From Grammothele lineata (lineage: Eukaryota; Basidiomycota; Agaricomycetes; Polyporales; Polyporaceae): a stretch of 64,000 bases of DNA. Of the stretch, positions 36,451-47,900 are shown piece after piece. The notes below the pieces were generated by a model. It did not search any database. It was not told where the DNA came from and saw only the letters and a list, made by a program, of their open reading frames with translations. The DNA is taken from positions 1 through 64,000 of the forward strand of contig NDFF03000079.1 of the NCBI GenBank assembly GCA_002150815.3, written 5' to 3'. The first letter of the stretch is position 1. Every line of letters begins with the position of its first letter. Both the position numbers and the translations under genes were made by a program.

Positions 36451-37913
36451 ATGCTCGTGAAAGGCCCACTCGTTTCTCTTCCGTTGAACTATCCCCATAT
36501 ACCGGACCCTTTCCCCTGTTCTCCGGATGCAGTAGCAGTAGTTCCCCAGTCTTCTTACTCAGCGCATGAGAACAATGAAGCGTCGTCAGCTGTTCGTTCT
36601 AAGACAGGTGCGCGGATACATGCTCGTCGCTGCTCTCATTATTGACGAGCCTTGCACAGACGCAAAACCGCTGACAAGTGGTCGAGAGTTCACCGTCTCG
36701 CAGTTGATCTCTTCATGTCTGTTCCGCGATTCTCCTGTCGTGTCAATGTCCTAATGCGATCTGTGTTCTCACGACCCCAGCCATCCCTTCCCCTCCCCGC
36801 ATTCCTTTGACTCTCTCCCGCACCTACACCGTCGACGACTCGTCAGACGATGGTGCTGACGCGGACGTTGATTTCAGTAAGCGCCTCCCTCGATTGCTCT
36901 ATCATCGGTTCTCACGTGCGTTCCGCTTCAGGCGACACCGAAGATACTACTGAGTCGTCCGGCGAGGAAGACGACATGGTTGCGCGCGCGATGGCGTTCG
37001 CCAAGTACCGTGCAGCGAACGCGGGTATGACGGCCGCCATGATCAACTTCAACGCCGTCACCCAAGATGCCGATGATGATAGCTCGGACGAGCTCTCAGA
37101 CGCAGCGACTAAAGTTATCGCGGTGATCAGGAATTGTACGTATGCCGTCGACCCCGTTTTGCGCCGTCGCTCATCTGTGGCGCTACGTAGCGCCTCCCGC
37201 TTCCACGCGGCTCATCCCCCCTTCGCCCACCGAGCATCACGGCGACGCCGAGCTGTCCGCTGTTCAACGTGACGATCTCGACATGGTCAAAGCGTACACC
37301 GAACGCTGGGCGTCGAACGTCAAGCTCGAGTCGACATACTGGCAAGGCGCGGAGCCACTCGCGTACAAGGCGCCTTCCACCTCCCTCTTCCTGCGTCTCA
37401 CGCTGTACAACGCCGAGCAAGCGTACGTCCCGTTCCTCCCTCCCTTTTCCGTTCTTTGCATTCTCACACGTCCGCGCTGTCGTCTGTAGTATCAGAACCG
37501 CATGTGCCGCGCTCCGCATTGCCCCGCCCCTCGAGACCGAACGCGCCCGCCCGGTCGTCCACCGCGCCCCAGTGATCGTCGGTCTCGCCCGCGTCGCTGA
37601 GCGTGGCATCTTCGCACATCGCACGTTGCCCCCAGGATACTCGGCCCTTGACGTTCTCGTCGCCGCCCGTGGGCGCCTCAACGGGTCCCGAGGCGCCATC
37701 CAGGGAATCCAACTCCGACCTGCAAACGCCGATCTGTTCAAGGCTACGCCTTCCGCCCTCGTTACGGCTGGTGCGCCGTCTGGCGCTAAGAAGGCTGCCA
37801 CCGCTGGGGCGCAGGTCGAGGCTGCAACGCGGAGGGCGGTATTCGTCCACGGCCCTTCTAGGCTCCGCGTGGATATTACGGATACGCCCCTACCCGCAGC
37901 TGGTGGGATATGA
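36451..37913 (+). CDS. Cluster-family protein 12, subgroup B (389 aa, function unknown)
   Basis: Exons 36451-36607, 36660-36716, 36781-36876, 36932-37135, 37191-37422 and 37490-37913; phases 1,1,1,1,2. The second donor (TCAT|GTCTGT) is weaker but is the one that keeps phase 1. Features: acidic VDDSSDDGADADVD; EEDDMVARAMAFAKYRAAN (about 36970-37020); DMVKAYTERWASNVKLESTY (about 37281-37340); then EQA|IRTACAALRIAPP across the last intron, matching member 5 in sequence, codon and phase. The C-terminal 120 residues are Ala/Arg-rich and do not show the HW helix. Confidence 0.7.
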
Positions 37914-39010
37914 AGAGTCTGTCGGGCCAACCTTGATGACCCACGTCTCCGGTAGAGGCGTCAACGTCCTGCTTTTCCCCTCATTGGCACGAACCATCCT
38001 CTTTGCGTCCCTCGATCGTGCATTTCACGTCGTCTCAGCGTCCCCTACCTCTGGACGTTCCCTCTCCTCGTCCACACGTGCGTCACCTGGACCTCAAGCC
38101 TGCGCTCGCCACGCCGACGGCGACCCCATTCTCTTCTCAGAACACCTTTCTCTGGACCGTAGCCACAACCCTCGTCCCTTCTGTAGCTCGTCACCGGGCA
38201 GTCCTTCATCGCGACATCCTCTCCATTGCGACACTTCACGACCTCACGACCTCTCACGATCACTCATGACTCTCTATGCGTCCCTTGCCCTCTCGTCTCT
38301 CTTGGATCTTCTCTCTTCCCCATCACTCCTCTGCGCTCATCCAGTTTTTGCTCCTCTCTAGCTTTCTACCGCTATCAATCCTCGATCTCACTCGTCGACG
38401 TTCTTCCCCCTCCACTTCCCCCTCTTTCGCCATCCTCCACCGCGTATCACCCTCCTCCCATCGTCCCTCACCAACAATCCCTCCCGCCGCTCACCCTCCT
38501 CTCCATCCTCCGCTACCCTTCTTCTCGCCTTTCAATCTCCCCAAAGAAACGCGCCCTCGCGCGACCTGGAATCAAAAGTAGTAGTCCATGAAGGTGTACG
38601 TTCAAAGTATAAGTAGTCTCAACAGCTGTGTATTATAGTGCGTATATACATCAACCGCCCGTGCCACTTGCGGTGCCACTCGTTCTGTGAGATCGATAGA
38701 GTGCGACTCGACGCCGCCAGTATCCTCTTCTTATCATTCCGACACTATTACAGATGCGATGTTGCTGTGCAGCGCAAGGACTTCGGGCACACATCAAGGT
38801 ATTCCAATGTCTGACGTGACGTCAGTGGCTCAGCCATGGACGGTCCGGTTATGGTATAACGGCGCGATACAAACGGTATATATATGCAGCACAATACAAC
38901 AGGTCCCCAGGAGACAGTCCTGTAACGGCAAAACAAGGTATACAATACAGGCCAAAGTAGGAGGCGGAACGTCGGACTCTATGCCGCCCGAGGTCCTTCT
39001 AGCGAGTCCA
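37914..39010. other. Intergenic with a long pyrimidine-rich tract
   Basis: From about 37970 to 38570 the plus strand is strongly C/T-rich (for example ctctctcttccccatcactc). Several spurious open frames arise from this. No gene is supported. It separates convergent family members 12 and 13. Confidence 0.5.
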
Positions 39011-40779
39011 TTAGCAACGCTCGATACCCTCCATCGCATCTCCAGACGACGAGTCCGGATCTTCGGTATCGTCCATCGCCTCGACACGTTCATCCACAGC
39101 AACGGCTGCAGAGACGAGCGAAGTCGGAGGCGCTACCACACCAGCTGCGTGATTCTGTCCCAGCGTCCACTCCACAAACGCCCTCCGCGTCCTCTCCCTA
39201 CCGATCTTCTCCGCCTCCTTGACCGACAGCCCCACTCCCCACGGGTTCGGCACCCTCTCCTTGAGGGGAGGCCTCCCCTCGGCGCGGAACCGCTTCGTCT
39301 CCACCACTTCCCCAGGGTTTCGGCTGCCTGCGCGGAAGATGGAGACGTTGAACTTCTTCTGGTGATCGGACTCCGTGCGGTCGTTGTCCTCGTACTGGTC
39401 GGCGATGTCGAACGTCCGTTGGGAGCTCCTCTTTTTGAGGTGTCGCGCCGCCTCCGCGTTGAGTACCCAGTGACGGGCGGAGTTCGGGCTCGGGTGGACG
39501 CGCACGAGTTCGTGAGCACGGCAGGAGAGGGTATGTTCGATGTCGAAGATCGGCGGGGCGGGGCTCGCGTCTGCTTGGCGCTGCTCGCCAGCAGAGAGAA
39601 CGTCGTCGTTCGTGGGGATGGGGCGGCCGGGACACTTCGCATCCGGGAGGAGGACGGAGAAGTAGAGGGGTGGAGCGACCGCCAACATCGTGCCGTCGTG
39701 AGCATCCTCAAGCTCGATGCGGCGGCGGGGGTCTCCGTCCGGACGGATCAACCTCCAGCGTGGGTGCGGTTCCCGCTGTTGCTCGGCGAGAAACTCGCTG
39801 CTGAGGATGTTTTTGTCGCACCCAACGTGTGCGCTGGTGAACTCAGAGGTGGTGTATAGGTAAGGGCTGACACCGACGTCGAGCGGGTGGAATTGGTAGT
39901 CGGAGAGGCCTGCCGGGGTGCCGCAAAGGCGGGACGGATGGGGAGGTCCGGGTATAAGTTGAGTACACCACAGGAAGTGGATAGGTGTAGTCTTTGGTGG
40001 TAGCATACAACGCCTGAGATGCACAATGTGTGAGTGGACGGGGTGCAATGGGCCGGTGTGATTTGCGAACGTACCACTTCGCATCCGCGACGGTTGTCGC
40101 ATGGTTTAATACTATTTTCCTTAATGAAGGGAGACGGTCTCCTCTCCTATCATGTTTAGGTGACGGATGCCACGATGCTTTATCGGTGTGGGGAGGGTGC
40201 TCGAGGTTATGTCGCGGCCCTCCACCCAAGAGCGACGAACGAGGTTTTGGGGGTGGTTTGGGCAGTGGATATAGCGAGTGCATCCTCGCTGTCCGATTGA
40301 ATTCTTTGGCGTCTGTAAACGCACGGGGCGACGTTCAGTATATCCAATGGCTATTACGAATCACAGGATGCGTTACCTGCAAAGCTCATCTTGATTCGAG
40401 TGTCGCCCTTTTTACCGATGCCGAGTACTATATGTCGACGAAAAGGAAGCATTGAGCACACGCAGATGCTTTGCACAGCAGAAGACTTACGAGAGAGAGG
40501 ATCGATCTTCGCTTTCTTTTGCGGAGGATGATCCGTAGGACCACTGCGGTCATTGGCGTCTCTGGGTCTCTTCAAGGAGGCTGCGCGAGTGGCGAGTGGC
40601 GGAGCGCTGGATCCGGGAAGAGCATTCGTCGAAGCTGGAAGAGACACTCCTTCGCGTAGCGTAGACGAAGCCTTCTGTGCACTTGTTGGAGATCCAACTG
40701 CAGCCAGGAGTGCTGGACGTGTGGAGGACTGAGTAAAGTCCAGAGGTGCCGACAGGGTGGTAGGCTGAGGAATCGCCAT
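39011..40779 (-). CDS. Cluster-family protein 13 (526 aa, function unknown)
   Basis: Minus-strand exons 40779-40491, 40427-40377, 40312-40075 and 40013-39011; phases 1,1,2, with a 51-nt symmetrical mini-exon. The first exon has a clear bipartite basic signal LKRPRDAND…PPQKKAKID (about 40500-40560). The third has LYPLPKPPPKPRSSLLGG. The last has SRLCGTPAGLSDYQF, SPYLYTTSEF, PHPRWRLIRPDGD, and then VRVHPSPNSARHWVLNAEAA (about 39456-39515). About 165 residues extend beyond that helix, ending in an acidic tail (DDTEDPDSSSGD). Start ATG 40779 was chosen over the longer open frame because the first exon then matches relatives. Confidence 0.75.
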
Positions 40780-42588
40780 AATTCGTGAGTGGATGTGATG
40801 TGATTGGCGCTTTGCGCGGTGGATGGTGTGCGTGTGAGGGGTAGAGTGAGATGTGGCGGAGACTTTTGAGTGTTCTACTTCTGGAAGCAGGCAAGTGGTG
40901 AGTGGGCGGAGGAGAGACGCGTCGCGGTAGTGGTCAAGGCTATCGGCGCGTCTCAACAGGCGCCTGGACAATAGACTCCCGCCTGGGCCACAACGAGCCC
41001 GGCGTTTGCCCGGCACGCCGTACCTGACGGTCAAAACACCATCTCGACTAGCACGGCCTGGTGCGCAATAAAAGGAACCGCATTCAGCTGTACTCCATTT
41101 GATGCGAAGCTCCGAGGGGCTGCCATCCAACGCGTGGATGAGCGAGATACTTCAAGTACTCGCCGCCGGCCGCACCGTGACTGAAGTCACGACACGTCGG
41201 CGTTTGAGTGACAACAAGTGACACAATCACTCGTTACAATCTATCAAGGACGATACGCTCTCCGTGGTACGGCGCCAGCACACGACTCTGGCTTTCTTCT
41301 CTTCCAGACGGTTCAGTCTAAGCGAGATCGCATACTACATCAATCTCTACATGCCATATAGACCAAACATTTGGCTTCGTCCCGCTTCCCTGCTGCACCG
41401 ATGAACCTTGTGCTCGAACCTCATCGATGTTATCGAGCAACGCCTACCCAATGCCACGTATGCATGTCGACGGCAACACCACGAGTCATGGAGAGCGAAT
41501 ATCTGGAGAAGAAGAGTTTATACTGCTCTTGGGACGTGACAGGATGTACGTGCGCTCTCCCAGTGTACTGAGACGTTCATTCTCTTGGTCATCAACCTCG
41601 GTAGCAGCGCCCTTCGCCCCCCTGTCGTCAGTCAGACTCGATGTCCAGCATTTCATTCTCGCGAGTCCCCCAAGACATTGAACCTTTGTGTGAGTGCTAC
41701 TGTGTTTGCTATCAGTATCGTGAAAACCCTAGCAAAGCAACGGCGGAGTCATGTCGACTGCCTATGGAGGACTCGTTTAGCTGAAACCTCTCTTCATCAG
41801 AATCAACTTACTTGGCTATCTCCTTTAACATCTGGTACTGCGTACGATTCAGTACTCGTGGTGTTCTGGACCTTGGTCACCTCTGCGCCATGAAGTATTC
41901 TCGTTTTGACTAATCCGCCTGGTGACTCTATTGAGCAGCGGACGATGGAAGAAGACAACCGCTCCTGTCACATGAAGGATCCTCCCCCGCCGTCTTCTAC
42001 GCTCATATGCTTCACGAATCGTCGTATCCGGGATGTTCGTTCGTCCTACTTGCATGTGGGTAATTCGCCTGCGGTGAATTCCATAGTGACCCCATAACGC
42101 AATCAGTGGAGCGCACCAGTCTCTTATTCTGACCATATCGCAGGGGATAGTCTCTGATCTAGAAACGCATTGTTTCAATATCGTCGAAGCCATTCTACGC
42201 ACGCCCCTCACCATTTACCAACCTCGTATATTGCATGCGAGCGTAGATTTCTAGGTTGAACGCGTCGCCGAGCACGTGGCGGCCTACGAGCTTCCCGTGT
42301 GTCCACGTCTTCCGATACGACATGAATGCGGATATCACTAGGACTTCATTAGGACGTTCTCCTTTGGTCGATGGGCTATGATGAACGAGACGAGGACGTT
42401 CATGATGAGTCCGGATGCCGCACGTGACGTCTTTCCAAAGACGCCGGGTGGGTGGTCTATCGCGCGCGCGTCGAGTTTCCTTGCAGATCACTACGACCAC
42501 AGTCAACGCCACATACTACCTCCCTCCTCTCTCCGCATAAGCTCTATCTCATTCGTCTTGTTGTCTTGATCCAACGTGTCAATTGCCG
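40780..42588. other. Interval with one possible gene fragment
   Basis: Two plus-strand exons can be joined, about 41427-41538 and 41598-41693 (HGERISGEEEFILLLGRD then SALRPPVVSQTR), but no further exon or stop could be attached. Nothing else is supported. Confidence 0.35.
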
Positions 42589-43785
42589 ATGATGATGATC
42601 TCCGGTCGTCCCAGTCGCCCTCATCTCTACCTCGACATCCCCGCACAGAGGAGTCATGGCAGTCAGAAGGGTACGTCGTCTCTTCGCGGTGCGCATTATA
42701 CCAAGGCTGAGCTACTTCTCTTCCCATCAGAGCAAGAAGAGCTAGACGACTATCTTCAGAACCGCCTTCACCTTCCCTTGCTAGACCACCTGTTGACCAC
42801 CGGCGGCGGAGCAACAGATCGCGAGCTGATCCCCTCTCGCGGAGCCCCTGTCAAGACGCGCTCTGCACTCTCCGCTTCCAGCAAAAAGGCCCACTCGAGC
42901 AACCCTCGCACTCCTCCAGCCCGCCGGCCGTTCACGCGGACAAAGGCGTTTCGCCCTGCTGACTTCGGACGTGACATCTGGGGCCTCGACGCCTTCCCTT
43001 CCCCACCCGCTCTCACGCTCGGCCTCGATACCGATTCAGAGGAAGACCTCAGCGACTTAGAGTCCCCTGTTACTCCAGGTGCCCCCCTCACACCAGAAGA
43101 CGACGCCGCCAACCGCTTCGGCACGCTCTCGTTGTGCCCTGCGCAGGACGCCCCGCAGTCGTACCGCCCATCTAGTCTGGGGCGGCCTGACCTTTACAAC
43201 ATCTACGAGGTAGAGAGCGTAGAAGGCTCGAGATACAGTGACGATTTGGACGACCCTTACTTGACAATGAAACTGAAGGCCGGCCCCATCCGCGGACTTC
43301 CCGTCTTTCACGAGGATGCGGACGAGTCTCCGTGAGTATGCAGCGCATCGTCATCTCTTTCTATCTGACGCTTAATTCGTGGAATCGACAGTCTTCTATC
43401 AAGGTCTACCGCAACGTTCAAGTCACTGCCACAAAAGGCGGCTCAGAAAGCTCGGACGACCCGCGCGACGGCATACTCGCACGCGCGCTCTTCGTCGTCC
43501 CTCGGACCTCTCGTGTTGATGTGATCAGCTTGCGTAAGTATCGTATTCCACCTTCCTTGGATACCATAGCTCATCTTACGGACAGTGTTCAGCGACGTCT
43601 CTCGTAGGCTCACTCGCTCCACGGGCATCAACACGCACCACACCTATAGCCAACAATTACTCGCACAGGATCTCTACCTCACAACGTCGTCCGCCGCTCC
43701 GACGTCTAAGCTCGACGCTGTGCCCGAACCAGCCCCAACGTTGGGTGATCCAAGGACGCGTACGCTGCGTCTACGACGGGGATAA
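42589..43785 (+). CDS. Cluster-family protein 14 (about 340 aa, one unresolved junction)
   Basis: Exons 42589-42670 (phase 1), 42731-43331 (phase 2), 43392-43533 and 43586-43785. Exon 2 carries KEQEELDDYLQNRL, acidic DTDSEEDLSDLESP and DLYNIYEVESVEG. Exon 3 read as VYRNVQVTATKGG…RALFVVPRTSR fits the family block and continues in frame into exon 4. However, the 43331/43392 junction is one nucleotide out for that frame. Either a different donor is used (for example GTCTTT within exon 2) or the gene has a frameshift. The HW helix was not found. Treat the C-terminal third as uncertain. Confidence 0.5.
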
Positions 43786-44360
43786 TCCTCGCGCACACGC
43801 ACTTCTCCCTCATCCCCTCGCTCGGGCTAGCGAGGCGAATACGAGGATACTCATTCTCGTGAACAGACCGGAAATGCGGGGAGGATCTTCGTGTACTCCT
43901 CGTCATCGAAAGCCATACTCCCTGCGGCAACATCCGGTCTATTCCGCATACTTCTTTCATGTATACATGCACGTCTGTATCGTTTCCCTTTCTATTTTTC
44001 CGCTTCCTGCTGTCGAGTATCATCTGTTATATTACCCCTGTTCTTTCACCCAGTGTATTTCATGACTAGATTCCAACATCAGCCGTCACTCTGGTTGCCA
44101 ATTCTACGCATATTTCTCCCAAGATCGACTCCAGTGGACCACGTTCTTTCGCCGAGATCTCAGCTGCGCCTCATCAAGGAAGTACGCGAGACGTCGTTCT
44201 GGCCACAGCAATATCCAGCATGCGGCCAACGGAGACGAGCCAAGAAAGATGCAAATTTTAACAAGCATAGCCCGTAATACAAAGACCAGTGTGTCGAAGA
44301 GAGTGTACACCAATCTACACCACATCTATATCAGGACACCACCTGCAGCGACGCCATCTC
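43786..44360. other. Convergent intergenic spacer
   Basis: 575 bases between two converging family genes; no gene seen. Confidence 0.5.
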
Positions 44361-45718
44361 CTACGTCGCCGTTCGAACCTGTCGAAGAGACGACGGTCCG
44401 GCCGTTCTCCCTCTCCTCGACAGACACCGTTCGTCGATCTTGAAGCTTTGCCGGGGGACATTGCACCTCCACTCCCTCCTCGCATCCATGACTTTGCGCA
44501 AAGACTTCGTATCTAGGAAGATCCTCGCTGGCTCTTGCTCCGTGGCGGGAAGGGCCTGATCCTCCTTAGCATCGCCGTGGGCCTTCGTCGGTGCAGTGCG
44601 GACGGATACGCTGAGGTAAGGCTCGTACCCGTTCCCTATCAGCGGAAGTTGAGGGTTCTGGGAGGGTTGTGACGCCCTCATCGGCTCCATGCGAAGAACC
44701 TCGCCTCTCCGCTCGACTGACGGCGGGCCGAGAAAGAGCGCCCCGCTCTCCGTGTTCTCTTTGTCAAGCCCGAATCGGCTGACCGTGCGATCTCGCACTC
44801 GGTACCTGTACTTCGTGCATGGTCGGGATGACTCGCCGAGAGCTGGAATCGCGTGGGTGGCAGACCATTGAGGAGGTGTATACGGGCTGTATCTCTTCTG
44901 TGGGGAAGGAGGCAGGCAGCTCTGGACTTTGTTGCCAATCCCCCTCCTGCAAATCAAATATCACAAAGGTAAGTGTCTGAGAATGCGGGGAAAGAAATGA
45001 GAGATACTGACTCATACGTCGCTTGGTGGATGGCGCGTAGCAGCTTCGGCTGCTTGTAACGCCCTTCAAACTCCTCTCTCTCCTGCATCATCCTGTACTC
45101 CTTCGTCTTCTTGTTGTACTCTCTGAGCTTCTCCTTATCCAGCTGGTTTGGAGGTGGCTCATACCAACTTTGCGTGCGGTCGAGCTTGCGAAAATGGCGG
45201 ATGAGGACTGTCGCAGGAGAGGCGGATGGCGGATGATATTCGACGCCTCGACCAGAGAAGATGTCTTGGTCAAGGGATATCGTAGTTGTAACCACTGGCT
45301 GCGGGGGCTGGTGTGCATTGAACACTGACTTGTCAACGTACGCGTCAGGGATGGGATCGAACTCGCGCTCGTCTGTAAGTTCCACTGTGCACAATGGGTA
45401 TTAGAAGGTATTATCTAGTTAAATCAACATGTTCACGTACTTGAGATCTGTGTACAGGTCGATATACTCTCCCTGCTTGACGTCTCAGATACGTGCTGTT
45501 GCAAATGCGAAGTAGTCACAGAAGACGTCGATAGCGAAGCTAGCCACTGAGAGTCTTCCAAATCTTTCAATATGGGAGTGGAAGAAGTCAGTACAGTGCG
45601 AGATACAATGAACGATGGTAGGCGTACCAGAAGTAGGGGTTCCGTTCCAGCCTTTAGGACGAGGTTGTGTTCCGATCCTCCACCACTCGACTTCGGACTG
45701 ACTCGAGTTTGAGCTCAT
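44361..45718 (-). CDS. Cluster-family protein 15 (387 aa, function unknown)
   Basis: Minus-strand exons 45718-45628, 45554-45441, 45384-45012 and 44946-44361; phases 1,1,2. The first exon includes SEVEWWRIGTQPRPKGW. The third has a lysine/glutamate-rich helical stretch (EKLREYNKKTKEYRMMQERE). The last has RYSPYTPPQW, ESGALFLGPPSVERRGEVLR (about 44712-44771, matching LFLGSPEVRPTTLIR of member 4) and ARIFLDTKSLRKVMDARREW, a diverged version of the C-terminal helix. It is head-to-head with nothing obvious; the next gene upstream is the minus-strand F-box/LRR gene. Confidence 0.7.
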
Positions 45719-46131
45719 GGCTACTGACTTTGACTTATGAGCAAGAGGGAAGGGAAAATGTAGCGGGGGATATGCAGTGGGCGGATGAAGATGGTGGCGG
45801 CGGCGTCGGAGGTAGTAGAGGTGGCGGCGGTGGAGGTGGTGGTGGTCAAACAAAGAGAAAATGAATTCCTCCCATGCGCGGGCGTTCTGGCTTATAAAAT
45901 GGCAGACACGAGGCTGACCACCACCAACACAAAGATCCTTTCTAGCGGGGCGCACAATGGGTTGATACAGACGGCCGTATATGGAAGGTTACTGTTCTCG
46001 AGTCATGTTCTCCGACCCGCTCAAGAGAATAGCCTACTATGCCAAACTATGCGTCCTGTATTCTGTAAGTACCTGCCATGGCGCTTCCCGAGATACACGA
46101 TTTACAACTTAAGCACTCCTCAACAAGTGGT
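45719..46131. other. Intergenic
   Basis: Upstream region of family gene 15, with a G-rich (GGC/GGT) repeat-like tract at about 45790-45845 on the plus strand; no gene. Confidence 0.5.
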
Positions 46132-47900
46132 CTACCAAATGTACTCAGCGGCCTCGTCCCTGACAACGCTCTTGACCCTACCGCCTGTGTGCACGATCTC
46201 GTATATTCTCCACCCAGGACGTCCATTGGATGTATGATAAATCCAGATCTCCTTGAGTGTCGATGACAGAGTGCGCGCCAGAGTATCAACCACGACCTCA
46301 ACACTTGCGTAGAATCGATCGTACAGGATGGAGATTCCGCAGTACAGTTGAGGGAAGGGTAGATGTTCAGGGTCGACCATGTTCGGTAGGTCTATGTGAA
46401 CCTTGAGTATCTCAAGCTCCAAGAGCGACATGAGAACGTTCGCCATAGGTTCCTGTTGAGGTCTCAGAAGACGTGTTCAAGCGCGCTTTGTAAAACCATG
46501 ATTCAGAACTGACGTACCACGTTGAGCGTCCCCTCATAAGGTTGCAGGCGTCGGAAACGATGAAGCTCAAGTACGCGTACACGCGGAGACCGTCTAACAA
46601 TACCCGCGAGAAGGGTGTTCTCTTCCTGGGTGGCGCGGTATTCGACCTTCAGTTCGCGCAGTCCGCCAAACGCCGCGTTCGAGCATTCCTCTAGGACGCG
46701 CGCCAGGTAGGCTGACTCGGGCAGGAACGAGTGCACGCGTGCGTCGTGCTCACGTGGTACGCTACTCGGCCGCTTGCGGTACCACTCGCTGATACAGTGA
46801 GGCGGATATGGCCGCAAAGAAAGTGCGCGGAGACTGGAGGGAAGATGCGCGTACACCTCGTCGTCGACGCTCGGATTGGAGACGGACAGCTCTTCGAGCT
46901 CGGGCCAGGGAAAGCACAGAGGGGCGCCTCGTGACCAGAGGGGCGGTCCGGGCGTGCCAACGTCGTCGATAATGTCTAGCACGAGAACGCGGAGGCGTGC
47001 CATGGATGCAAACATGACCAGGGGGGAGATCGGTTGGTACGTCCAGCGTGCACCATAGAGCCTGAGCTCGCGAAGACGGGGCCATTCCAGACATGAAATG
47101 GCACGGAGACGAGTCGGCTCTGTGGGAAGCACAATCGCTTCGAGCGTGGGATTGAACGTGCGTATGACGCTCTCCAATCCCTGGGGCTCTCGGGGGAGCT
47201 GTAAATGCTTTCGAAACACTGAGTGACGATATGAGAACGTAGAGATAGAGGTCGTAACCAGGGGGGATTTGGCGGAAATATGATCGTCTTCCTGGAGGCA
47301 AAATCCTTCCGTCTCGAGATGGCGAAGGTGAGGAAGGGAAAGAAGACGCTGCAGGAGCCGTGGTGGGATGTCGTGTTCTTTTCCGGTCTTCGTACGAAGC
47401 ACGACTCTAGAGAGCCGCGGGAGGCAAGCGACAATGTCTAAGAGACTAGTGCAGAAGAGGGAGCCGCGAGGCGTAGGTTGAACAGCCAGAGAATCTTCGA
47501 GACAGTTAGTGTGGACGTCTTCGTGCCCTTTGTATGCGTTCTCCGCGCAACGCTCTTCTATCATCAGACAACTTGGATATGTTAGCACTGTGCGACCGCT
47601 ATCATAAATGGAGAGGTTACCTGATGAACGGGTAAATTGATTTGGGTAGGGGAAGGAGAGCGGCTTCGTCGAGGGGTTGAGAGAGCCTGACAGATATATT
47701 TCTGAATATCGTGGGCATGCATGCATGCCTTGCCATTCGGCACGTTTGAGAAATATTCTGTAGATCTTGCATAGACAGCCAGCGCAAAACCTCCGCAACA
47801 GCATCATCGTTGAGAAGCGAAACGGTCCTAGGACGTATATGTCAGATTATCTAGCCAATGGGGCTGGAAATACTCACATTGAATCCCCGGGCGCGAACAT
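46132..47900 (-). CDS. F-box/LRR protein (534 aa)
   Basis: Minus-strand exons 47900-47878, 47827-47621, 47571-46518 and 46452-46132 (phases 2,2,0). The N-terminal F-box is clear once the first intron is removed: SLLNDDAVAEVLRWLSMQDL then QNISQTCRMARH. Leucine-rich repeats follow (LSLPHLRHLETEG, WPRLRELRLYG, MARLRVLVLDI, WPELEELSVSN, SSLRALSLR, FGGLRELKVEY, PRVRVLELHR, LLELEILKVHI). This is the standard architecture of a substrate receptor for an SCF E3 ligase. The substrate cannot be inferred. No damage is seen. Confidence 0.85.

Noticed and set aside
38226..38591. Ser/Pro-rich frames in the pyrimidine tract
   Set aside because: All frames are open there because of base composition; no codon structure.
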